A stretch of 64,000 nucleotides of DNA from Skeletonema tropicum (lineage: Eukaryota > Bacillariophyta > Thalassiosirophyceae > Thalassiosirales > Thalassiosiraceae): positions 124,001 through 188,000 of the forward strand of contig JAWZXG010000028.1 in assembly GCA_037178625.1 (NCBI GenBank), written 5' to 3'. The notes beneath the pieces were generated by a model. The model ran no database searches. It was not told where the DNA came from and was given only the letters and a program-made list of their open reading frames with translations. The translations under genes and the position numbers were made by a program. This document shows positions 10,498 through 21,500 of this stretch, one piece after another (position 1 is the first letter of the stretch; each line of letters opens with the position of its first letter).

Positions 10498-10506
10498 GAT
10501 TTGTGG
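10498..10506. repeat. 9-bp target-site duplication, left
   Basis: GATTTGTGG, identical to 16062-16070 on the other side of the transposon and in the same orientation. Confidence 0.88.
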
Positions 10507-10598
10507 GGGAGGGGCTACGTTGGGCACGGCTTTTCTGGGCACGGGTTGGGCACGCCCTATGATGTGACGATTCTGCCACGTCACCATACCACGCTCTC
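10507..10598 (+). repeat. Left terminal inverted repeat of the MULE
   Basis: 92 bp, exact reverse complement of 15970-16061. It starts GGGAGGGGCTACG and contains three GGGCACG words within about 40 bp, candidate transposase-binding sites. The homology ends at 10599, where the two sides diverge. Confidence 0.9.
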
Positions 10599-10842
10599 CC
10601 ACCACCCCTTCTTTCCACCACAAGCCCCGCACACAGTCAAAGTTAGATACCCCAGTAACTACATCATAAGCCATAAAGTCACCGCGGCAACACCAACTAG
10701 CATAAATCATAGTCACTACAGCAAAACACTACCGCTCATTCCACTTTCGTCGTCAGATTTTTTCGTATTCTTGCCGCTGCTTCAATAATTGGTCATCTAC
10801 GACCTATCGAATTTACACACAACATACCTTACAAACAAATCA

Positions 10843-12123
10843 ATGTTGGTCGATTATTATGACCTACATCGATTCGAGTTGTTCCAGCAGAAGGTTCGCC
10901 GATACGGTGGCGAAGCAGCCGTCCGTCATGACTATAATATTTACAACAGAAAATACACTCCTCCACAATTGAAGGATCAAATGAAAAGCGGCAACTATTT
11001 ACATAATCAGAACCTGAAATGGTGGCGGACAATAAACAAGAACAAACCTTCACCAAAAAAAATATCATTTTTGTCATCATCATTGCAATATGACTCCAAA
11101 AGAGACAACAAACGGAAGGCGATGGAACTTGACAATTCAACTGTTTCATTTCAGTTCAACAAAGTCACAGCAAAGAAGAAACGTAAAGCGGGGAAACACA
11201 AAGCACAACTCACCGCCAAACATTTAACTAACTCTCCTGCACCCCTCATTACACCACAATATGGGGACTTTGTTGAGGTTGAATTCTCCTCCAATTCAAG
11301 CGTTTATGTTCTTTATGCTCGCGCAGATAGCGAATGCCCCCTGCTTCGTGACATACATGAATGCTGCTATAAAGGAGCCGGAAATACTCTTGACAATTCT
11401 CTTGATGCTTTGCCCAAAAGAGCTTGGGAACAAGACAACCATGCTGGTGGGGGATATGCAGCATTTGGGATTGGATCCATGGATAAAAGACAAACTGGGC
11501 CCTTCTTTCTTATGAATCATCAATATGAAAAGGCAAAAGCTATTACTTCCTCTCTCTCTTCCATCTTTGGTAGAGTTGCGGCAGCCTTGCTGAACTACAC
11601 ACCTAATGTATTTAGGGAGAATGAAAAAATTAAGAGCATAAATGCAAACTTCTCTTTCCCACCAATTGGTTGCCAAGGTGCAGTTGGCTGGATGGCAAAT
11701 CAAGTTGCGATTCGCCGCATAGGCAAGGGATGCCAGAAGAATGCAATGATAGAAGACAGTGTTGTGGCATTGCACGCTGACACCGGGGATTTGAGTACAA
11801 TGCACCCGCTTGTATACATACCGCGCGGTGGTCCAGATGGAAGAGGTGGAATTATAGCAGATTCCCACTTGGTCATTGCGGAAAGCGAGACTGGTGGCAA
11901 ATACATTCAAATCGAGACAAATGTGAGAGATACTGTCTGTATAGTGGTCTTCAATAGCGCACTGAATTTGCATGGGTTGGTCCAATCATCCCCTGAAGGT
12001 GAAACTGAAGATGCCTGGAGCACGAGGCTCATTCCATTCATTACAAAGCAAATGTATAACTTCATGTTAAAGAACAAATCTGCAGCGCCAATTGATAAGT
12101 TTAATGTTCTAAGAGTAAAGTAA
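10843..12123 (+). CDS. 2-oxoglutarate/Fe(II) dioxygenase-like protein (possibly TET/JBP-like) carried by the MULE
   Basis: Starting at the first ATG (10843), the frame encodes 426 aa without introns. The N-terminal 130 residues are basic (KKKRKAGKHKAQ). The C-terminal part shows the double-stranded beta-helix dioxygenase signature: LHADTGD gives the HxD metal pair (H311, D313), SALNLHG the distal histidine (H377), and STRLIPF an arginine 18 residues later (R395) suited to bind 2-oxoglutarate. Between them GRGGIIADSHLVIAE resembles the GG-x-L strand of TET/JBP-type enzymes, which oxidise 5-methylpyrimidines in DNA. In fungi such enzymes are known as passengers of another transposon class (KDZ). 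I infer a nucleic-acid-modifying role in the nucleus; another dioxygenase subfamily remains possible. The gene converges on the transposase gene, with 272 bp between their stops. Confidence 0.6.
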   Translation: MLVDYYDLHRFELFQQKVRRYGGEAAVRHDYNIYNRKYTPPQLKDQMKSGNYLHNQNLKWWRTINKNKPSPKKISFLSSSLQYDSKRDNKRKAMELDNSTVSFQFNKVTAKKKRKAGKHKAQLTAKHLTNSPAPLITPQYGDFVEVEFSSNSSVYVLYARADSECPLLRDIHECCYKGAGNTLDNSLDALPKRAWEQDNHAGGGYAAFGIGSMDKRQTGPFFLMNHQYEKAKAITSSLSSIFGRVAAALLNYTPNVFRENEKIKSINANFSFPPIGCQGAVGWMANQVAIRRIGKGCQKNAMIEDSVVALHADTGDLSTMHPLVYIPRGGPDGRGGIIADSHLVIAESETGGKYIQIETNVRDTVCIVVFNSALNLHGLVQSSPEGETEDAWSTRLIPFITKQMYNFMLKNKSAAPIDKFNVLRVK

Positions 12124-12395
12124 AACACATCTTTTCCTACGCATATTTGCTCAAACATTGGTACCATACTGCCTCTGTAATGTGTGGAGAGAATTTTTTC
12201 TCTGAGAATGATCTATTCTATGTCATCTTCATTCCCAGGAATCACTGATTTTGATAGGGGATAAGCACCTATTGATTACCCCACCAATCACCCAACCAGT
12301 GAATTAGCAACTTTTGTTGCATAAAATGAAATAGTAAAGAAGAATGCTTGTGCTCAAGCCACAAAATTAAATCAGTTGTCTTTATCTTTACAGAA
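12124..12395. other. Spacer between convergent genes of the MULE
   Basis: A 272-bp gap between the two stop codons, AT-rich and without a coding frame; presumably holds both 3' ends and polyadenylation signals. Confidence 0.6.
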
Positions 12396-15300
12396 TCATT
12401 TTCCATGAAGAAACACGTAATGGCTATTACTTTGTCCTTCTCTTGCCCATAGTGCAACTGTATTATGATCGAAATACATGGGTTGACAATCTTTCATGGC
12501 CAATCCCCTTAGAATGATATTCGCCTTGTATACCACACTGTTCAAAACAAACACCTTTCCAACAACTTGAATCCCAATCGCATCCTTTGCAACACAAGGA
12601 TCAACATCAGCTGTTGATTTTGTTTCGTCCAAAACCGAAACAGTCTCAATCAATCCCCAAGTTGATTTCACTAATCTTTTCCCAATCTGCTTTGCAGCTG
12701 CGCAATTTGCCTTGTTGTGTCCAATACCCTTACAAAGATCACAAGTTGAAATGTGACGTTTTGCCGTAACCACTGCTTCCACTCCGCTTATCTTTCTTTT
12801 CATGCAAGTTCCACCTTCGCCCCGTTTCCTTGTAGAAGGAAGGATGCCTTGAGGGTTGTTGATGTTATTCTTACCATCCGCAACTGTAAGATCAAGGTAC
12901 GACGCAGCTGCTCCTTTTAATTCTTCTTCCCCGACATTTTGAATATTAGCAATCATGTAATTCACAACTGGCAAAAGCTTCTGGTATGTTTCGTTGCTGC
13001 GCGATGCAGTACTGGCAAGCTGTTTGAATTTGTCCAACAGAATATTGTGCATTTGAGTCGAATTCAAACGTTTCGCTTTCTTTGCTGTATAACGTTTTGC
13101 AATCAATGGGTTGGCAACAAGATCTGACACAAATTCCCCTACACCTTCACCGCCAGCAACTTGTACATTATCTGTTGCATTAGTATGCAGCTCAACTGCA
13201 CCAACGACTCCCTTCTCATCTGGCAGATCAAAATCGGCACCCCCAAAATCTGCTGCAGGAGTGTCATCAATGGAAGAACCACCATTTCTTTGTGGTGCTG
13301 GAGAAATTGCAGGGATTGACTTCACTTCGGTATCATTAAGTTTCCAATGATTGTGAAACTGTGACTCATTGAATTCAAAATCGCATACTCGTTGGATGTG
13401 CTTGCATGGCTGTCCACTGTTGATGTCCCTTTTGCACCACATGCAGTAATACACACCGTCTCTGAATTCTACAACCCTCCTTGGTTGTGTCACTCTATCT
13501 GGACCTTTTAAATAAACCAAATATGCCTTAGTCACACCTCTTGCCTGTTGCTCAGCAGACAGTACTGCCATTTCCTCATATGAGTACTCTTGAGCTTCTA
13601 GGTTTGTCTTGATGAAGTTATCCACAACTTTGACAGAACATTTCATCGAACATTCTTGAGCCGCTTTTGTTCGCATGCCTTGGACATCATCATCGTAGAC
13701 TGCAACTCGTGCTTTGACTCTTTGCTTTCGTTCCTCAGAAGTCTTATCCTCATCTTTCTGAAGGTGTTGCTGGACGACACCAGTAAAAGAATGAACTTGT
13801 CCTCCAAGATGACGTTGGAACGCTGAGAATGATCCCTCGACAACGGAACTTGCCTCCATATCCAGTGTGAAATTCTCAATTCTCCAAGGATTCCCCCACC
13901 GCTCTTTATAAAGGGAAAGTTGCTGAAGATATTCTGCAGCCCCTGGCCATTTGCGGCATGCTTCATTCAAGCGAACATCCCATTCCTGTTTACATGTGGT
14001 GTTCTTCACCAGATGTTGATACACAAAGGACTTGCAATCCGCATAGCCTGGGATGTGTTTCAAATTACGAGGGAAATCTAGTCTCATAATATGCCATGTA
14101 CAGGCACCAAAGAATGTGACAGAAGGGAGAAATCGTTGTATAGGCTCCACACCAACTCCTACAAAAACAACAAAGAATTCGGTCGTAAGCAGCTCCTTGC
14201 ATGATGTTGAGATGCACACATGAACAATGGTGTTGTATACTTACCCAAATCTGACATGGTGGCTTTCACAATTTCAGCAGCAAAGGGTGACATAGTAACA
14301 AGGCTTTGCAGCACCCACGATACAGCTTCATTGCTAGCACACATAGTCATTGCTCCCATTACAGTTTGAGATTTGCCTTCATGATCTGAAACCATAACAT
14401 TCCAAAAGCAAAAGTTGCTTGTATTGACACCACTCCTTGTGTCATCAATGAATATCATAGCACCATGTCTGAGAAGTCTTGCCCTCATCCTACCAGTCTG
14501 CCATGCAGTTCCACTGAATCTGTGTTCTGAATCAGTTGTAACTCGACTGTCATATCCATCTACTTCTTCCTTTAAACCTCTATGCAACATTAGCAGGTTA
14601 TCAATGCTGTCTTTACTCCCGGCAGAAATCTCATTTGCTAAGTCTTCGTTATGAAGATAGTCAGTCCATTGACCTATCTCCTCCTTAGAGCACTCATTTG
14701 GTTTCCAATTTTTTATGGGCTCATCATTTAGAAGTCTGTAACGCAAATTGGTAGCCTCTTCCAGTGTTGCATCCAGAAATCCTGATTGAATCAACCAACT
14801 TTTGACATCATCAGTGCCATATCTACGCGCTTTCACTTCTTTACGTAGGTGCGCTAAAGCATAGTCAGGATATGTTCTCCCTGCTCTCTTCCGTAATGCG
14901 AAAATCATCTCCTGGTCATCTCCACCATTACAACCGTTTGTATGCTCTAGAGAGACAGATGTTATACGGACAATTTCATCATTACGGCATGCGTCATTAG
15001 GCATTCTTTCACGTGCAGCACTGATGTGCCACTCACAGCCAGTCTTCAGAGACTGACGAGTTGGCCGGGCACCCTTGATCCCTTCTTTCTTTTGTGACTT
15101 GTGGGTTCCTGATCTAGGACAGGTGTATCGATAGCTAATGTAATTATCTGCTTGCGTTCTTTTGTTTTCTGTCTTTTTTTGTTTAGGAAACATCCGCACA
15201 GTCACGCAATAATCTTCCACTGCTTGTTTGAAGAGTTGTTCCGATGGAAACACATCGTTGTTGTTAAAAGGTGCAGTGGCAGTGGAGGTATTAGTGGATG

Positions 15301-15799
15301 TATTGGTGGCCAAATCTAATTCTGCCTCTTCAGTTGGTGAAGTTGTTGTGGTTGTGTTGGTGGGCATATCAATGGTGCCAGTCAGACCGTTTTGCATCGT
15401 CATATCAAGAGGTTCGCTTGGGTTTTGTTGAGGAATTAGATGTTGCTGTTGCTGTTGGTTTTGAAAAAGCGATGCTTGATTGAGAAAAGGTGCAGGTGGT
15501 CGAAAATTGATGGGAAAAAGATGCTGAAGCTGATGATGATTATAACTTGGCCACTGATTGTTGGAAGATGGCAGAGGAGGAAACAAAGTGGCGAAGTTGC
15601 TGTTGTAATGTGGCATTACGCTATGAGCAGCGCCTGTGTCATGCGGATGTTGCATGTTTGTGGAGGTGGAGGTTGACAAACACGCACCAGAGGAAGAAGC
15701 AGGACCAGGATTACCAGGATTCATTAGTAGATTGGTGCTTGGTGACGACCTCCTGCCACTGTTATCGTTGTTAATATCCTGAGAATGTGCGGATTGCAT
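12396..15799 (-). CDS. MULE-family DDE transposase with SWIM and CCHC zinc fingers
   Basis: Exon 1 15799-14245, intron 14244-14159 (86 bp, GT-AG), exon 2 14158-12396; 1105 aa. The Q/N/P-rich N-terminal 190 residues are followed by a WRKY/FAR1-like region with CPRSGTHKS and CEWHISA. The catalytic core reads FIDDTRSG (D452/D453), TMSDLGVG (D517, at the intron junction), FFGACTWH (C538, H541, the MULE C..H pair) and ASSVVEGSF (E626). A SWIM-type finger follows (C757, C760, C770, H772; QPCKHI). A zinc knuckle C-x2-C-x4-H-x4-C (991-1004) lies near the C-terminus. The order DDE core then SWIM finger is characteristic of MULE transposases. The start is the only ATG preceding the conserved region. 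No frameshift or stop interrupts it, so the protein may be active. Confidence 0.85.
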
Positions 15800-15867
15800 G
15801 ATGTATTAATGACACTGGTAACACTTAGCTTACTTTATTTTTGTCATTGGCCGCGCTGCAGCAACAT

Positions 15868-15869
<2 letters not shown>

Positions 15870-15918
<49 letters not shown>

Positions 15919-15924
15919 AGAGAG
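15870..15924. repeat. GA dinucleotide microsatellite
   Basis: About 50 bp of nearly pure GA/CT repeat in the 5' region of the transposase gene, between its start codon and the right terminal repeat. Such CT-rich 5' leaders can act as promoter elements, but nothing here proves that. Confidence 0.9.
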
Positions 15925-15969
15925 CGCGCCTCTTGTTGAAAGATAATTCTGCCTTTTAGGGTTAATGGA

Positions 15970-16061
15970 GAGAGCGTGGTATGGTGACGTGGCAGAATCG
16001 TCACATCATAGGGCGTGCCCAACCCGTGCCCAGAAAAGCCGTGCCCAACGTAGCCCCTCCC
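15970..16061 (-). repeat. Right terminal inverted repeat of the MULE
   Basis: Exact reverse complement of 10507-10598; ends at 16061 and is followed directly by the target duplication GATTTGTGG. Confidence 0.9.
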
Positions 16062-16070
16062 GATTTGTGG
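16062..16070. repeat. 9-bp target-site duplication, right
   Basis: GATTTGTGG, matching 10498-10506 exactly. Confidence 0.88.
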
Positions 16071-16229
16071 TTTGTGGACGAGCGAGAGAGGCGACTGAGA
16101 TGATGTGACGATGGCAGTGCCGGTGTGACGTAGGTACACCTGATGCTATATCTGGAATGGAATCTTATTTCTTCTCTTCTTATGCTGCGTATTGTATAAT
16201 TTGTATTGCTTTTATTAGCTTCACCTTGG

Positions 16230-17834
16230 TTATTGTCGTCTCAATGAAGGTGAATTTTTATTGTTTGACACCGCCTTGGTAGTTGCAGTCTCCGATGTAG
16301 CATTGGTAGCAATAGATTTCGGTTTCTTGGCTGTTCTGCAAACTTCCACTTCTACTTCTTTATAAACAAATATCTTCTTCCCATCCTGCCTCTGTGCTTG
16401 CCTCTGCTTTTTCTTCACCATATTACAAATACAAATCTCATCAGCTTTTGCTGTTTCTAGTTCACATACGAGCTTTGGCCTTTTCCAATACTGCTTAAGA
16501 AATTTCCCGTCTTTCCACATCTTTGTTGGCACTGGAGGACCTAGCGTGGAATTTGCACAATGTCCATACAAGATCGCGTGAACACGCCTCATCAGATCCT
16601 TCTCTTTTGGTTTACCATGCATATCACCACTCTTCAGATGAAATGAAACGGAGTTTTTCACGACACGTTCGGGCCCAATATTTTTATTATCCGAGAAATA
16701 ACTGTACCAGAACATAGGGTTCTTCTTGGGATCATAGTTGAACTCAAATTCAGGATTGACATGGTTGTATCTTTCGGCACCAGTTTCATCCGTCGTCCAG
16801 TACGCTTCGATTCCTTCGTTCTTCAGGCAACGTGTTATCAAGAAATCTTCTTCCGACGAGATAAGATGTGGTGCACAATGCGGAAAAGATGTTACCAACG
16901 CTTTCAAGGCTGCCTTGTTCAAAGTGTAGCCGCCGCCGCCAGTAACATAAGAAGAATTCCTATACCCGTGCTGATAAAATTGTTGTCCAAGAAGAAGTGG
17001 CTTCTCTCCTCCATTTGATGCAGATACAATGTCCTCTGATTCCAAATAGAGACGCAAATTCTCGACAAGGACATACATGTCATCTCCACCAATATGAAAC
17101 CAATCATAGGAGTCATAGTAGTGAACGTAAACGTAGGACCACATGGCCCTAACTTTTTGCCACATATTGCCGTATTCCTCCTTTCCTTCATGAGGTATGT
17201 AAACCGAATCGATAGATCTGTCTGTAATTGTTGATGCTACATGAAAGCCATCACATCGATGCCCCCACGTCTCTCGAATAGCTTGAATTCGCAAACGTTG
17301 CTTGTTGGTTGTGTAAATATGACAATAGATCTTGGCACGAGGTTTTGTGACCCCATTATTACCTTCCTTCACCAACTTGTTGGCACCTTCATGTGCAGCA
17401 AGGTCAACATATACTCGTTGAGTCATCAATTGCATTGTCGCGTCATTTGGGCCACAGTTCCCTTGCTTGAAATCAAATGCAGGAGGATTCGTATGTAATG
17501 CTGTGGCATCATGTACATATCCAGGATTTCCATTCTCATCTAATGCTGGAAAGTATATCCCAGTGAGGTTGACATTGTTGCACATGAACGTTGTTGTATT
17601 TCCTACGTTCGTACGTTTACATCCCTTCGTATAAGTACCATCAAGACTTGTCCCTTGCTGTAGCGTTGTATTCGTCAACAATGCCATGATATGGGTTTCA
17701 ATATCTTTTGTCTTGTCGTCCCCAAATAACTCGTGCGATGGAGTAGTTGGCACGACAGAGAACAGATAAATAGTTGTACAGAGCCATAATGACAAGCTCA
17801 GGAGCGCGAAGCCCAGTATTACTAGCTGCCGCAT
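16230..17834 (-). CDS. GT31-like beta-1,3-glycosyltransferase (core-1 galactosyltransferase/fringe type)
   Basis: Intronless 534-aa frame with an ATG at 17834. It is a typical type II Golgi enzyme: a short N-terminal tail, a signal anchor at about residues 5-28 (LVILGFALLSLSLWLCTTIYLF), a variable stem with N-glycosylation sites, then the catalytic domain from about 165. GT31 landmarks are AIRETWG (185-191), the metal-binding WFHIGGDDMYV with D251/D252, GGGGYTLNKAAL (299-310) and SSEEDFLITRCL (326-337). C1GALT1-like enzymes share this order. The likely reaction is transfer of a hexose from a UDP-sugar to a glycoprotein glycan in the Golgi. The C-terminal 70 residues are basic and low in complexity (KKKQRQAQRQDGKK), unusual for a luminal tail. 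Donor and acceptor cannot be fixed from sequence. Confidence 0.8.
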   Translation of the reverse strand: MRQLVILGFALLSLSLWLCTTIYLFSVVPTTPSHELFGDDKTKDIETHIMALLTNTTLQQGTSLDGTYTKGCKRTNVGNTTTFMCNNVNLTGIYFPALDENGNPGYVHDATALHTNPPAFDFKQGNCGPNDATMQLMTQRVYVDLAAHEGANKLVKEGNNGVTKPRAKIYCHIYTTNKQRLRIQAIRETWGHRCDGFHVASTITDRSIDSVYIPHEGKEEYGNMWQKVRAMWSYVYVHYYDSYDWFHIGGDDMYVLVENLRLYLESEDIVSASNGGEKPLLLGQQFYQHGYRNSSYVTGGGGYTLNKAALKALVTSFPHCAPHLISSEEDFLITRCLKNEGIEAYWTTDETGAERYNHVNPEFEFNYDPKKNPMFWYSYFSDNKNIGPERVVKNSVSFHLKSGDMHGKPKEKDLMRRVHAILYGHCANSTLGPPVPTKMWKDGKFLKQYWKRPKLVCELETAKADEICICNMVKKKQRQAQRQDGKKIFVYKEVEVEVCRTAKKPKSIATNATSETATTKAVSNNKNSPSLRRQ

Positions 17835-18537
17835 TGGCGTCTTCCGTAGTGGCCTTGTAATTGTTCAGCCAGTACATATTACAGCTCAAGGGCTGATTAT
17901 TTCTTCGTCTTCGGAGAATGCTGAGTGAGCTTGACTGTTGATGAGTGAAAGGAAAAAAGAGCGAGCGAGCGAGCAGAGGAGCTGAAGACTGCTTGGAGAT
18001 GATTGAATAAAGAGGTCTCCCCCCGAAAGAAGCCCGACGAAGATTGGATAAGTACTGATTATAGCAAAAAGGGGGCTCTGATTTGCCCGCTTTCCGCTGA
18101 TGTCTTCTGGAAGCCTCACATCTTCATCACATAGGTGTTGATGGCAATAAGAAGTATGATGCTACTCCATAGCATGATGTAAGATAGCGCTGCGCCCTGA
18201 AGTGACCAGTTGCTCACATAGTGACCAGTTGCCGGCAGGATGTACACAAGATAGCTCTGCGCCCTGCGGCAGCTGTGGGCTGCGCTAGATAGCTCCGAAA
18301 AACAGCTTTCTCGTTGCATGACTTGCCGCTAAAGATGCGCTCGCTGCCGCAGCTGCTGGATTCACCTCGCTCGGCGGCCGGCGCTCTCGCCATAAGTGCA
18401 ACAGCAACGCCGAGGCACAACACACACAACACACAACGACATCCAAAGTGAACTATCGTTCATCGTTCAGCAACCATAAGTAGGACTCTCTTCCACGCAA
18501 ACAAGCGGTGGCATCCAACAGTTATCATCGAACAAAC
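17835..18537. other. Divergent intergenic region
   Basis: Separates the divergent GT31 gene and the gene starting at 18538. It contains a short duplicated word, agtgaccagttgc, near 18200-18232 and two similar agatagc(t/g)ctgcgccctg copies near 18182-18265. No coding frame or RNA gene is apparent; presumably it holds both promoters. Confidence 0.5.
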
Positions 18538-21500
18538 ATGCCTTCCAACCGGCGCAACAGGAGCACCAAATCCGGAGCCGATCCTCAGCCGGGGACCGAC
18601 GCATCTGCCAAAATCACCGAAATCACGCCTTCCAACCGACGCAACAGGAGCACCAAATCCGGAGCCGATCCTCAGCCGGGGACCGACGCATCTGCCAAAA
18701 TCAACGAAATCACCCAAACAATCAATGACTTAGAAGAAAATGACCCTGACCGTGTCCGAAAGGTTCTAGCCAAGCTGCGCGAGTTGTTCCCAGAACATTT
18801 TGATTTCAGCACAGTAGGAGATGATGTCATCAAGAATATTCTCCGTGTATTTAATTTTGACACAAAGGGGAAGACAAACACTCTCGTGAAGAAGCTCAAA
18901 CAAATCATTGTAAGTGGAGTGTGTATTTCATGTTATCTTTTTCGTCTCTTGTCTCTTGCGTCATCATCTGATAGAAAAATGTTGCTTTGAAGCATTTCAA
19001 ATTGTCTGAGGTCGAGGGGAAAAGTTTGGAGGAGCTAAAGAAGAAGAACGTCCCCAAAGATCAACTCGTCATGTATCACTTGGAAAAAAGGGGGTATCTT
19101 CTAGACGACGTAAATAACACTAATAAAGCTGCGCTAGCAGGAATTATTAAGGAAGCAATGGAAGATGACAAGGAATATTTCTTGCACCTTTCGTGTGATG
19201 AAATCAAGACTAAGGTTGAGGAAAAAATTGGTCACATTTATAAAAATACACGCCAAACGAAAAGAGAGACTCTTGTAATTAACCTCCAGCAGGCAATGGT
19301 AAGTTGTTGAATTCATGATTTGTCTCCCTCTTTCCTTGCAGCTAGCTCACACTCACTGATCTATATCATTTTCTCAGGGAAATTACGAAGACAAATCTGA
19401 TGAATGGGTTTTCGACAAAGATACTACTGAAATTCAGCTACGGGTTGAATTGCGCAGGTTGGATGATAATGCTTATGTGACATCAATGACCAAAAAGGGT
19501 CTACAACGAGAAATCATCAGATTGAGGAACCAACAAGTGCCCCCCCTTCGGCTGCTAAGTCTACATTGGAGGAGGAGGAGGAAGTGGATCAGCCTCATCC
19601 TAATGCCAGCTGCATCACTCCTGCCAGGCCGAACCAGGATCTTCACCAACGTAATCAAGTCGCTACCTCCTCCCTTGATAAAGCAGTTCGTGCGTTGTTG
19701 ACTAGTACCCAGGCACAGCATCAGACTAACCAGGCACAGCATCAGACTAACCAGGCACAGCATCAGACTAACCAGGCACTGCATCAGACGGTTCAGGCAC
19801 AGCAAGAGACTAATGTACTCGTTCGTAGGAATTTAGATCAACACGGCAAACAAATTGCTGACTTGCAACAAAATCAAAATGCACAGGGTGCTACAATCGT
19901 TCAGCACGACCAACGAATCAAAGCAACCGAGGCGGAAGTGGCTACGCAAAAGAAAGAAATGGCTACACAGAAGAAAGAACTAGATTTGCTGCAACACGCA
20001 CTTTGTACTGCTCGAAAAGAAATGAAGGCTTCGAAAGGCCTCCCGGGCAGCAACTCTGATCCTCTTCAGAGGAGGGACAACATTTTCGACACCCCTCCAA
20101 CTCTTACCATTGGTACTGATATCGGTGAGTAATGTATTTGATGTTTTGAGTTGTACATACATATATATCTTCGCACAACCACTCATTCCATTTCTTGTTT
20201 CTCTCTTTTATGGCAATGCAGAAACGACTACCAATGGAAACGCGCAGAACGACAATATTGGTGTGGCGTCAAAAGGTACGACGTGTGAAATGAAATGATG
20301 ATTGTGAACATACTTTTGGCGCAGATAAGTATGGTACTAACACGAACTCCTCATTTCTTTCTAAAACTGCTGAATCCAGGCAATGAAATCCGCGTACTTT
20401 TCGATTCCCCAGCCAACTCCGTTCCTGATGTGACTGCGGTTGTGAGTGAGGAGCAGAACATGTCCTCCGACTTTGAACAAAATGACGACTCTGCTGATGG
20501 TAAGTCAACGGCAACAGATGACTTTATCTCGACACAAACTCACCAATTCATCTAATGTTGTCTTGCTTGCTTGCTCTCAGCAGTCAACACACTTAGTCCT
20601 CTCTTCGATTCCGCCGTAAAAGCGCTTAGTCCTGAATATGGCTTGTCCAAAGAGACTCCTCAAGAAGTGATTTCTCCTCGGGACAGAGAGGAAAAGTTGG
20701 ATGGAAGACAGGGAGATTCAGGTGGAATTACGAAGATTATTGGTGAAACTGGAATCAACTCTGTTGTTTCAAACACTGCAGCAGCTACTGCTACTGCAGC
20801 TGTTGGGACCGATCAGGGTGATGCCGCTGCCAATGCTGATGCCAGCAGTAATCTCGTAAAGGGTAGCCGTGAATTCGCGGAGACCAACAAAACCATTTCG
20901 GCAACTGAAGCTAAAGACGATGGTGGTGGCGAAGAAAAGAGGGCAACCGATCGATTGACTGATGTCGCAAAGCTACTTCTCGATGAGGGCTCTAATGAGT
21001 CTCAGATTCTAGAGGCACTCACAGATCTTGATAGTGTGCTCAGTATTGGTCACGACAACAACAACAAGTATGCTACATTGGGTTTTGAAATCAAAGGCTT
21101 GATTGATCGTCTTGAACAATTGAACACAGATGGTAGTGATGAAGTAAGTAACAAGAGCGCGGATATTTTAACAAATTATTTTCAGGGAGTAGAGGTGGAA
21201 GGTAAGAACAGTGCTGAATAAATCAATTGCTATATTTTGCCAAAGTATAAGATTGATTTGATCTTTGTACTTTACGCTAACCATGGACAAACGCTAACTT
21301 TTACTTTTGTTTTAAACTTTCATAAAAGTCAATGAAACTGAAAGCACGGAAACGAGTCTTGGCCATGATGCCGTCGATTTTGATGCCACTCAAGCTCAAT
21401 ATGATAATAAGGGCCGGCGACCTGAGCTAAAGCTACAAGAAGCAGAGGTATGTGTGTTTGACAAAGAGAAACAAGAGTGGAATTACTGTCTTGGATCATA

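Larger units (their letters stand above)
10507..16061. mobile_element. Apparently intact Mutator-like (MULE) transposon with dioxygenase cargo
   Basis: A 5555-bp element bounded by 92-bp terminal inverted repeats that are identical by eye (10507-10598 and 15970-16061). Both sides are flanked by the same 9-bp word GATTTGTGG (10498-10506 and 16062-16070), a target duplication of the size typical for MULEs. It carries two convergent genes: a plus-strand dioxygenase-like gene and a minus-strand spliced MULE transposase. Identical ends, intact coding frames and a perfect duplication indicate recent insertion. It separates the TrmK gene from whatever lay upstream of it. Confidence 0.9.

Noticed and set aside
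11296..11985. 229-codon minus-strand frame
   Set aside because: Antisense shadow of the dioxygenase-like gene; no motif and unlikely composition.
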